Origin: Lithobates sylvaticus
Taxonomy: Eukaryota > Chordata > Amphibia > Anura > Ranidae
Assembly: GCA_028564925.1 (NCBI GenBank)
Contig: CM053028.1
Span: 363,249,302 to 363,313,301, forward strand
Direction: 5' to 3'
DNA length: 64,000 nucleotides
Notes under the pieces: generated by a model
Seen by the model: the letters and a program-made list of their open reading frames with translations, nothing else
What the model was told of the DNA's origin: nothing
Databases searched by the model: none
Translations under genes and position numbers: made by a program
In this document: positions 43,992 through 53,239 of the stretch, one piece after another
How the letters are laid out: every line of letters starts with the position of its first letter
Position numbering within the stretch: the first letter of the stretch is position 1

Positions 43992-46900
43992 ATGAACAGA
44001 TTTCACCTTAAAAAGGTTGTTTCTCAAAATAACACCAAAGAGAAACCCACCATTGGAAGACCACCTATGGAAGGAGATATCAGTGTCCATCCTGAAGATA
44101 TCCCACCCAAAAAGCCCAGAAGAATGAAGAGGAGTCCCTGGGCTTATCTGAGCCGTTGCTTCAGAGCCGTTGTTGGATGCTTTGGTTTCGGCTGTAAAGT
44201 CAATGGACACCAGCAGAGAACAGAAGACCTGAATGGTAAGTAAACCCTGTCATTGGATCCCTTTTCCCATTAATGACCCCCCCATGATTGGCCAAAACAT
44301 TATGACCCCCCCCATGATCAGCCAAAACATTATGACCACATGATCAGCCAAAACATTATGACCCCCTCCCCATGATCAGCCAAAACATTATGACCACATG
44401 ATCAGCCAAAACATTATGACCACAACATGATCAGCCAAAACATTATGACCACATGATCAGCCAAAACATTATGACCACAACATGATCAGCCAAAACATTA
44501 TGACCACCCCATGAAAAAATAATAATAAATAAAAAAAAAAAAAATTTTAGCAAAAAAAATAATAATTTTAGCAAAAAAAATAATAATTTTAGAAAAAAAA
44601 AAATAATAATTTAAAAGAAATAATAATTTTTTGAAAAAAAAAAAATTTTTGAAAAAAAAAAAATAATTTTAGAAAAAAATAATAATAATTTTAGAAAAAA
44701 AAAAAAATAATTTTAGAAAAAAAAAAAAATAATTTTAGAAAAAAAAAATATTTTTGAAAAAAATGTTCAGCTCTTTCAGCTAATGATGGGACTTCTTCAA
44801 CTTTTTTACCACTATTTATACTTTTTAAAATATTAAGCTTTTTAACACCTTTCACAGTTACTCCAGCCACTCCAACGGTTACTCAAGCCACTCCACCCAG
44901 TTACTCTGCCCACTCCAGTAGGTGGAGGCAAGAACACTTCACACAATTTCCCCAGAAATTGTAGCTTTTCTAGTTTTAGATGCAGTGCATTTACTAGGGA
45001 GACATACACATGCAGATAGCCGTCCAACCTCAATCTTTACTGAGCACCACCCCCTGATTGGTCCAGCCCGAACCGCTGATTGACCTCAAACAGGAGGGAG
45101 GACAAGCACATTGAGATATACAAGTTTTTTTTTTTTTGAATCACGGGCAAGCATGGTATGCTGATCATTTTATTTGCAACTCTGTAGTCATGTATGTCAA
45201 TCTTTTCTTTTGCTTTCCAACAATCCACGTGTGCACACTACTGGGAAGTCCATACACATGCAGATGGATGGTTACAGATCTCTTATTAGCACCATCTCCC
45301 TGTGAAGGCCAATCAGCTGCTGCATATTTTTATCTGACATCCGTGTTCAGCAGGCTGGACCAAAAGGGAGTCAATGGAAGCTTGTATGAGTACTATATTT
45401 ATGGGATTACCAATCAGCATGGTATGACAGATCTCTATACTATAGGAGAGGACCCCAACCCATTTATGTACACTTTGGACTTAATACTATTGTTTATTGC
45501 GATACACACTCATCACCCCAATCACCAAGTCTATAGTCCTGCCAAAACCGCCATTGGTATATGCCGCTGCAGCCCCTTGTAGTCCGTTTACAACTCCCAT
45601 CGGTGGTTCACATTGATTGATTGGTTTGAGTGGGTTGGACACGGGTTCACTTGCAGATGGTGGAACCAGGAGAATAAGCAGGGTGCGCCGCTTTACCGCC
45701 AGCGCACCCAGCGCCTCGGTGTGAAAATAGCCTTAGTCATCCAGTCTACAGATCACCTCACACAGATAACTGATACAACCGGACCAGTTACCAGAAGGGA
45801 GTTATCAGAAGGGGGAGTACATTCACTGGAGTGGGGCACAAGAGTTTTGAACTTTTTTCTCTATAATTGAATGTTGTACAAAGAAAAATATATGAAATGT
45901 AAGTGAAGGTGCTAAATCTAATTCCTCTCTTTTTTTTTTATAGAAGATGTATGCAGTATTTACTGCAGACAAGGCTCAAATGGCAGGCCTGTCGACCATC
46001 ACATTGAGGCGCCGCCAAAAAATGACGTTCAAATTGAGACTCCACCAGAGTGCGACCTTGACATGGTCACTCCACCAGAGTGCAACCTTGACATGGTCAC
46101 TCCACCAGAGTGCGACCTTGACATGGTCACTCCACCAGAGTGCAACCTAGACATGGCCACTCCACCAGAGTGCGACCTTGACATGGCCACTCCACCAGAG
46201 TGCGACTTCCACAAGGAGACCCCACCAGAGTGCGACCTAGACACAGCCACTCCACCGGAGTGCGACCTAGACACGGCCACTCCTCCGGAGTGCGACCGAG
46301 ACACGGCCACTCCCCCGGAGTGCGACCGAGACACGGCCACTCCCCCGGAGTGCGACCGAGACACGGCCACTCCCCCGGAGTGCGACCGAGACACGGCCAC
46401 TCCCCCGGAGTGCGACCGAGACACGGCCACTCCCCCGGAGTGCGACCGAGACACGGCCACTCCCCCGGAGTGCGACCTATTCACGGCCACTCCACCGGAG
46501 TGCGACCGAGACACGGCCACTCCACCGGAGTGCGACCTAGACACGGCCACTCCACCGGAGTGCGACCTAGACACGGCCACTCCACCGGAGTGCGACCTAG
46601 ACACGGCCACTCCCTCGGAGTGCGACCGAGACACGGCCACTCCCCCGGAGTGCGACCTAGGCACGGCCACTCCACCGGAGTGCGACCTAGACACGGCCAC
46701 TCCACCGGAGTGCGACCTAGGCACGGCCACTCCCCCGGAGTGCGACCTAGACACGGCCACTCCCCCGGAGTGCGACCGAGACACGGCCACTCCCGCGGAG
46801 TGCGACCGAGACACGGCCACTCCCCGGAGTGCGACCTAGACACGGCCACTCCCCCGGAGTGCGACCTAGACACGGCCACTCCCCCGGAGTGCGACCTAGA

Positions 46901-49485
46901 CACGGCCACTCCCCTGGAGTGCGACCTAGACACGCCCACTCCCCCGGAGTGCGACCTAGACACGGCACTCCACCGGAGTGCGACCTAGACACGGCCACTC
47001 CCCCGGAGTGCGACCGAGACACGGCCACTCCCCCGGAGTGCGACCGAGACACGGCCACTCCCCCGGAGTGCGACCTAGACACGGCCACTCCCCCGGAGTG
47101 CGACCTAGACACGGCCACTCCCCCGGAGTGCGACCTAGACACGGCCACTTCCCCGGAGTGCGACCTAGACACGGCCACTCCCCCGGAGTGCGACCTAGAC
47201 ACGACCACTCCACCGGAGTGCGACCTAGACACGGCACCAGAGTGCGACTTCCACAAGGAGACTCCACCACAGTGCGACTTCCACAAGGAGACTCCACCAG
47301 AGTGCGACTTCCACAAGGAGACTCCACCAGAGTGCGAGCTCGACAAAAAGAAACAAAAACGTCATGTTCGCTTTATGCTTCCTCCAGGAAGGGAGGAGGA
47401 AACTGATACTCGACGAAAACATGGCGTTCTCTTTCAGAAAGCATTAAAGAAATACCTTCACGAGGAGATTCCATCAAAACGCCGTGATCGGTCTATGCTT
47501 CTTCCAGAAAGCGACGTTGACACTGGGACTCCACGAAAAAGTGGCATTCGCTGTCAGAAAGCAAATAAGAAAGAAATTCAAAGACCCGAAGTGTCATCAG
47601 CCCCCCCCTGCAGAAGAAGCCTCGATCATCACAAAACTGGACAAAAGAAAAAGAACCAGAAAAAGAAACAAAAATAGAAAAAATTAACGACAGTATGAGT
47701 TGGACTGGCTGTGAAGGGAGAGAGTGTGACCTACACGTGGCCACTCCACCAGAGTGGGACCTAGAGGTGGCTACTCCACCAGAGTGGGACTTAGAGGTGG
47801 CTACTCCACCAGAGTGCGACCTAGACGTGGCCAATCCACCCGAGTGCGACCTAGACGTGGCCAATCCACCCGAGTGCGACCTAGACGTGGCCGCTCCACT
47901 CGAATGCGACCTAGACGTGGCCGCTCCACCCGAGTGCGACCAAGCCACTCCACCAGAGTGCGACCTAGATATGGCCACTCCAACAGAGTTCGACTTCCAC
48001 AAGGCGACTCCACCAGAGTGCGACTTCCACAAGGAGACTCCACCAGAGTGCGACTTCCACAAGGAGACTCCACCAGAGTGCGACTTCCACAAGGAGACTC
48101 CACCAAAGTGCGACTTTCACAAGGAGACTCCACCAGAGTGCGACTTCCACAAGGAGACTCCACCAGAGTGCGACTTCCACAAGGAGACTCCACCAGAGTG
48201 CGAGCTTGACAAAAAGAAACCAAAACGTCATGTTCGCTTTATGCTTCCTCCAGGAAGGGAGGAGGAAACTGATACTCGACGAAAACATGGCGTTCTCTTT
48301 CAGAAAGCATTAAAGAAATACCTTCACAAGGAGACTCCATCAAAACGTCGTGATCGGTCTATGCTTCTTCCAGAAAGCGACGTTGACACTGGGACTCCAC
48401 GAAAAAGTGGCATTCGCTGTCAGAAAGCAAATAAGAAAGAAATTCAAAGACCAGAAGTGTCATCAGCCCCCCCCCTGCAGAAGAAGCCTCGATCATCAAA
48501 AGAAAAAGAACCAGAAAAAGAAACAAAAATAGAAAAAATTAATGACAGTATGAGTTGGACTGGCTGTGAAGGGAGAGAGTGTGACCTAGACGTGGCCACT
48601 CCACCAGAGTGGGACCTAGACGTGGCCGCTCCACCCGATTGCGACCTAAATGTGGCCGATCCACCCGAGTGCGACCTAGCCACTCCACCAGAGTGCGACC
48701 TAGATATGGCCACTCCAACAGAGTTCGACTTCCAAAAGGAGACTCCACCAGAGTTCGACTTCCACAAGGAGACTCCACCAGGGTTCAAATTCCACAAGGA
48801 GACTCCACCAGAGTTCGACTTCCACAAGGAGACTCCACCAGAGTTTAATTTCCACAAGGAGACTTCACCAGAGTATGGCTTCTGCAAGGATACTTCACTA
48901 GAGTGCGGCTTCCACAAGGAGACTCCACCAGAGTGCGACTTTCACAAGGCGACTCCACCAGAGTTCGACTTCCACAAGGAGACTCCACCAGAGTTTAATT
49001 TCCACAAGGAGACTCCACCAGAGTATGGCTTCCGCAAGGAGACTCCACCAGAGTGCGACTTCCACAAGGCACCTCCACCAGAGTGCGACTTCCACAAGGC
49101 GACTCCACCAGAGTGCGACTTCCACAAGGCGACTCCACCAGAGTGCGACTTCCACAAGGCGACTCCACCAGAGTGCGACTTCCACAAGGAGACTCCACCA
49201 GAGTGTGAGCTCGACAAAAAGAAACCAAAACGTCATGTTCGCTTTATGCTTCCTCCAGGAAGGGAGGAGGAAACTGATACTCAACGAAAACATGGCGTTC
49301 TCTTTCAGAAAGCATTAAAGAAATACCTTCACGAGGAGACTCCATCAAAACGTCGTGATCGGTCTATGCTTCTTCCAGAAAGCGACGTTGACACTGGGAC
49401 TCCACGAAAAAGTGGCATTCGCTGTCAGAAAGCAAATAAGAAAGAAATTCAAAGACCAGAAGTGTCATCAGCCCCCCCCCTGTAG
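43992..49485 (+). CDS. Unrecognised two-exon gene for a giant decapeptide-repeat protein
   Basis: Proposed join: 43,992-44,235 and 45,944-49,485. The ATG at 43,992 has A at -3; an in-frame ATG at 43,926 in poor context is the alternative. Exon 1 gives 81 residues, with a basic nuclear-signal-like KKPRRMKR (40-47) and a Cys/hydrophobic patch (54-68). It ends AATG|GTAAGT. The intron closes with a long T tract and ATAG, and G+AA restores a Glu codon (phase 1). Exon 2 starts EDVCSIYCRQG, then runs in ten-residue repeats (TPPECDLDTA, later TPPECDFHKE). Three modules of ~43, 16 and 21 repeats each end in a ~110-residue basic cassette (KRHVRFMLPPGREEE ... GVLFQKALKKYL ... RRDRSMLLPESD); a header SMSWTGCEGRE opens modules 2-4. 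Three one-base shortfalls (C runs at 46,822-46,825 and 46,966, C8 at 47,601-47,608) break and then restore frame; as written, translation stops at 46,839. Allowing for them, the length is 1,262 residues, ending at TAG 49,483-49,485. I know no homologue and propose no function. Confidence 0.6.
44276..44514. repeat. Intronic array of 8 units derived from a Tc1 end
   Basis: Eight copies of GATCAGCCAAAACATTATGACC (first 20 bases quoted as GATCAGCCAAAACATTATGA) separated by ACAT, ACAACAT or C-rich spacers. The string closely resembles the terminal repeat of a frog/fish Tc1 family as I remember it (GATCAGCCATAACATTATGA). No transposase sequence is nearby. Confidence 0.85.
44515..44765. repeat. A-rich array (AATAATTTTAGAAAAAA)
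   Basis: About 12 diverged units of 17-22 bp alternating AATAATTTTAG and A runs, lying in the same intron directly after the Tc1-derived array. Confidence 0.9.
44766..45943 (+). other. Rest of the intron of the repeat-protein gene
   Basis: Non-coding by position. It contains a T run (45,125-45,138) and, at 45,660-45,735, a fragment like the inside and end of family G (CGCTTTACCGCCAGCG ... GGTGTGAAAATAGCC). The acceptor at 45,930-45,943 is a strong polypyrimidine tract followed by TAG. A plus-strand open frame at 45,136-45,582 (148 codons) shows no motif. Confidence 0.5.
46039..47340 (+). repeat. Coding 30-bp minisatellite, module 1 (~43 units)
   Basis: Unit CCACTCCACCGGAGTGCGACC + TAGACACGG, encoding TPPECDLDTA. 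Because 30 is divisible by three and the unit has no stop in most frames, the array is open in other frames too (RPRHGHSPGV on plus, SHSGGVAVSR and EWPCLGRTPG on minus). The last four units switch to the CDFHKET version. Confidence 0.95.
47341..47730 (+). repeat. Cassette copy 1 (~390 bp)
   Basis: Encodes the basic linker KKKQKRHVRFMLPP ... KKEIQRPEVSSAPP and the SMSWTGCEGRE header. Copies 2 and 3 at about 48,208-48,590 and 49,210-49,600 are nearly identical at the DNA level. This copy has C8 at 47,601 where the others have C9, plus about 12 extra bases (ACAAAACTGGAC) after ATCATC. Confidence 0.9.
47731..48207 (+). repeat. Coding 30-bp minisatellite, module 2 (~16 units)
   Basis: Starts with CDLHVATPPEWDLEVA types, passes through CDLDVANPPECDLDVAAPPE and ends with eight CDFHKETPPE units. 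Confidence 0.95.
48208..48590 (+). repeat. Cassette copy 2
   Basis: Near-identical to copies 1 and 3. It keeps the full frame (SSAPPLQKKPRSSKEKEPEKE) and serves as the reference for the intact cassette. Confidence 0.92.
48591..49209 (+). repeat. Coding 30-bp minisatellite, module 3 (~21 units)
   Basis: More diverged than the other modules: units such as PPEFNFHKE, SPEYGFCKD, SLECGFHKE and PPGFKFHKE, then a uniform run of CDFHKATPPE. A sub-block of about eight units (48,721-48,960) appears partly duplicated at 48,961-49,110. Confidence 0.92.
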
Positions 49486-49797
49486 ATGAAGCCTCGATCA
49501 TCAAAAGAAAATGAACCAGAAAAAGAAACAAAAATAGAAAAAATTAACGACAGTATGAGTTGGACTGGCTGTGAAGGGAGAGAGTGTGACCTAGACGTGG
49601 CCACTCCACCAGAGTGGGACCTAGATGTGGCTACTCCACCAGAGTGCGACCTAGATTTAGCCGCTCCACCCGAGTGCGACCTAGACATGGCCGCTCCACC
49701 CGAGTGCGACCTAGCCACTCCACCAGAGTGCGACCTAGATATGGCCACTCCAACAGAGTGCAACAGGAGGCCGGAACACTTTTCTTTTCCTGCATAA
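49210..49797 (+). repeat. Cassette copy 3 and partial module 4 after a stop
   Basis: Copy 3 has TAG at 49,483-49,485 where copies 1 and 2 have CAG. The frame stays open after it through another SMSWTGCEGRE header and about six decapeptide units, to a TAA at 49,795-49,797 (ending FSFPA). The stop may be the true end of the protein, a pseudogenising change, or be spliced around. Confidence 0.85.
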
Positions 49798-49975
49798 GTG
49801 TGTTGGACCGGCTGTGAGGGGAGGTTGGAGGCCGGAAGACTTTTCTTTTCCTGCAGGCGTGTGTTGGACCAGCTGTGAGGGGAGGTTGGAGGCTGGTAGA
49901 CTTTTTTCTTTTCCGCAGGCGTGTGTTGGACCGGCTGTGAGGGGAGGATGGAGGCTGGAAAATTTTTTATTTACC
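49770..49975 (+). repeat. Three ~62-bp tandem units after the gene
   Basis: Unit: GTGTGTTGGACCGGCTGTGA, GGGGAGGTTGGAGGC, then CTTTTCTTTTCCTGCAGGC. The first part is a diverged copy of the module header (TGGACTGGCTGTGAAGGGAG). The second part looks like a 3' splice site, repeated in each unit. Confidence 0.9.
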
Positions 49976-50369
49976 TTTATTTTGCTATAATGGAAGGTGA
50001 TTTCACATATGATTGCAAATATATGCAACCAATACCTCTGTTTTTTTATGAATTTGTTGAACTAGTTTAGACTCTCAAAGTATTTCTTGCTATGTATGTC
50101 TCCATTTGGAAACAATGTTAGAGTAGAAATAGGGACCGCACTTTGCAGAGGAGCCTTGACATGGCAGTGCGGCTTCACATATATTTGCAAATGTATCCAA
50201 CGTAAACACAAACTGTTCAAACGATTTAAACTTTTTTTATTTTGCTGACTGGCTGGTCAGTGATCCGGTGGATTCTGTGTATTAAATTGTTCTGTGAACT
50301 GCCATGCATAAAGGGGTTGTAAACCCTCATGTTTTTTCACCTTAATGCATTCTAATGCACGCTGGCTGT
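49976..50369. other. Downstream of the gene, non-coding
   Basis: A possible weak polyadenylation signal ATTAAA lies at 50,281-50,286; no AATAAA is seen before it. 50,311-50,335 is an end fragment of MITE family H. Confidence 0.35.
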
Positions 50370-51350
50370 CAATTGACGGCCAGGCGGCGCAGCTCTCAGG
50401 GCGGGAGGGCGTCATATGACGTCCTTCCCTTCTCGCCTCTCCAGGCACGCCCGCCGTGTCACTGGGCACCCAATGTGCGTGCCCGGCGGCCGCGATGGCC
50501 GCCGGGCACCCGCGATGTCCGCCGGGCACCCGTGATTGCCCGCCGGGCACCCCCAATTGCCCAGTAACACAGGAGGGCCGTGGATCTGTGTGTGTAAACA
50601 CACAGATCCACGGTCCTGTCAGAGGAGAGGAGACCGATGGTGTGTTCTCAGTACAGAGAAACACTGATCGGTCTCCTCCACTTGTGAACCCCCTCCCCCT
50701 ACAGTTAGAATCACTCCCAGGGAACATATTAACCCCTTCAGCGCCCCCTTCCCTGACAGTCACATTTATACAGTAATCAATGCATTTTTATAGCCGCGAT
50801 CGCTGTATAAATGTGAATGGTCCCAAAAATGTTTCAAAAGTGTCCGATATGTTCACCGCAATATCTCAGTCCCGATAAAAATTGCAGATCGCCGCCATTA
50901 CTAGTTAAAAAAAATATAATAATAAAAATGCTATAAATCTATCCTCTATTTTGTAGGCGCTCTAACTTTTGTGCAAACCAATCAATATACGCTTATTGCG
51001 TTTTTTTTTTACCAAAAATATGTAGAAGAATACGTATCGGCCTAAACTGAGGAAAGAAAATATTTTTTTTATATATTTTTTGGGGATATTTAGTATAGCA
51101 AAAAGTAAAAAATATTGTTTTTTTTTAAACTTGTCACTCTTCTTTTGTTTATAGCGCAAAAAATAAAAAACACAGAGGTGATCAAATACCACCAAAAGAA
51201 AGCTCTATTTGTGGGAACAACATGATAACAATTTCATCTGGGTACAGTGTTGTATGGCTGCGCAATTGTCATTCAAAGTGCGTCAGCGCTGAAAGCTGAA
51301 AATGGCTTGGTCAGGAAGAGGGTGAAAATGCACTGTATTGAGGTGGTTAA
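50370..51350. repeat. Ranid ~1 kb repeat (family R), near-complete copy
   Basis: GC-rich left part (with three to four GCCCGGCGGCCGCGATG-like units), CCCCTTCAGCGCCCC, the A/T-rich body with CTAACTTTTGTGCAAACC, and the end TTGAGGTGGTTAA. Diverged by comparison with the copy at 29,965. Confidence 0.65.
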
Positions 51351-52133
51351 ACATCAGCCACAGCCTAATTAGAAAAGCCTGTGCCCTGCCAGCATGCTGC
51401 AGGAAAGGTTCCTTGCTCTACATGGGGAAGCAGAAGTCTCTCTGCAGAGGTCCAGCTTGCTCCCTGAAAGGTCAGAGCTAGAGCTCTCCAATATCAGGGA
51501 GCTTGAGCTGTATTGATTGCAGTGCTATAGCTCAGACTCAGCAGGGGCTGTTGGACCTCCGCCGAGAAATAATTTCTTCCACATGGAAAGCAAGGGCCAC
51601 ACTTTGCAGCTGCTGGCAGGCTGCGGCTGTTTTTTCATCTGCAATACACTGAACGCCTTTTTGTCATGATGCACCTGAAACATACAGGATTTAGCTGATT
51701 TAAATGAAATATTTATTTGGGTTTTAATGGAGTGATAGGAGAGTGAAAGGAAGGTGAGTGTGCACCAGTCCTAAGATGTGGTGGTTGCATTAGTTTTCCT
51801 CTGATGATCCTTCCAGCAACATACTTCCTGTCGTAGTGTGACAAAGTTCATTAGCCAGCAAAAAGGAGAGGAGGATGGGACGATAAAAATGAGTCTGGCA
51901 AAAAACCTAATATAATAAAACTATGAACGTTGCATGAAAGCATTGCATGACAACAATTGGCAATCAATAGTTTATTTGTATATAAAATACGATAATAACA
52001 TGATAATATATTAGCATAATTAGTTCATACTGTAAACATTATAAAGAACCAAATTCATTGAAGAGTGTCTCCACAGTAAATAACCGTAACCCTGATTGAT
52101 TGGTACAATGTGCATTGCCTTAAGGCATTATTA
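51351..52133. other. Non-coding, unclassified
   Basis: No exon, RNA or assignable repeat. Confidence 0.35.
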
Positions 52134-52213
52134 ATGGGCTGCCAACTCACCATAATGGATAACAAAAACTTAAGCATGTTTTTGTTATCCGTTATGGTGA
52201 GTTAGCAGCCCAT
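52134..52213. repeat. 80-bp near-perfect palindrome
   Basis: Arms of ~36 bp (ATGGGCTGCCAACTCACCAT ... and its mirror ending GTTAGCAGCCCAT) around CTTAAGCAT. Two mismatches are visible. Probably the tip of a hairpin DNA element. Confidence 0.92.
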
Positions 52214-52278
52214 GGTATATGTATCTCTACGCTGATCAGGCTTTCTGTGACGGAAGATACGCCTAGGCTTTCTGTGAA

Positions 52279-52316
52279 GGTCACGTGACTTTATCCCTTG
52301 ATAAAGTCACGTGACC
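52279..52316. repeat. 38-bp perfect palindrome (GGTCACGTGACTTTATC)
   Basis: 17-bp perfect arms around CCTT, each with an E-box (CACGTG). It is followed by CGTGACGCAACGCATCGGGG, a dispersed frog motif. Confidence 0.95.
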
Positions 52317-53239
52317 GTGACGCAACGCATCGGGGAGGAGCCTAGTGACGTCACCGAGTCCACACGAAGTGAGGATTAGCAGGGCGCTCAGCCCCACAGA
52401 AAGCCTGACTGTTACAGAGTTACCGATCTATATGCGCTGGGTGCATGTGAGTAGGCTGCATTACACACTCACTTGTCACATCCCTTAGAGCGCTGTGCAA
52501 TGGGTATTTCTTGTTTTTTTCCTCTATATATGTGCAAACTGGAGAAGCAATAGAGAAGGAAAGAAAAGGAAAAGGACCATTGTATAAAGAAGATCGGCAA
52601 CAAAGTAAAAGGAACGTGTCATCTTTTCTTTATATATTTATATATGTTTTTCATAATAACCAGCTGAAGGGAAAGGGTTTTTTACCCTTGGTATCTCCCT
52701 TTTTACTAATTAGTTCTTTCACCTGTATATCTACTCAGAGTTACAAGCCTATTGAAGTAATTTTTGAGCTTAATTGAAGTAATTAGTTTAGTCCTTAATT
52801 GGTCATTAAACATTATCTTTTGCCAGTGGACCTCAGTAAAGGAATGTGATCTGTATCTAATTACCTAACACCCTGATTTAAACATCCTAACCCAATTCAG
52901 TCATGTGCATTGATTGATCGGTATATGGGGTTTTAAGCGATTCAGCTTGTATAATTTTGGAATCATGAGGGAGTGGATTATACATTCATCTCACGATTTT
53001 ATGATCAGCACTATAGATCTTTTTGGAGCAGCTTGATACACACAGACCCATTCTTATATTATTTATTCATTTTTCATTATCACAGATTATTATCACGGAT
53101 TTTATATATACCTTTGGATTTTATTGTATATATGCTTTTTAATCACATTTATTTATGATTCACCACTTATTTATCCACTTAAGATACACAGTTTATGGTC
53201 TATTAACTTATTTTGAGGTTGATTAAGCGCATCCATCAT
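52317..53239. other. Non-coding, probably one dispersed repeat
   Basis: Together with the palindromes this may be a ~1.1 kb element starting near 52,075. The A/T-rich right part (TTTTGGAGCAGCTTGATAC) recalls dispersed frog sequence. No exon is seen. Confidence 0.35.

Noticed and set aside
46029-46820. Minus-strand open frame of 263 codons (SHSGGVAVSR repeats) opposite the repeat-protein gene
   Set aside because: It is a direct consequence of the 30-bp period without stops in this frame. It has no splice context or unique flanks, and the plus-strand frame has an exon junction and unique cassettes.
50257-50763. Minus-strand frame of 168 codons (VPGGQSRVPGGHRGC)
   Set aside because: Covers the GC-rich, internally repetitive end of a family R copy; accidental.
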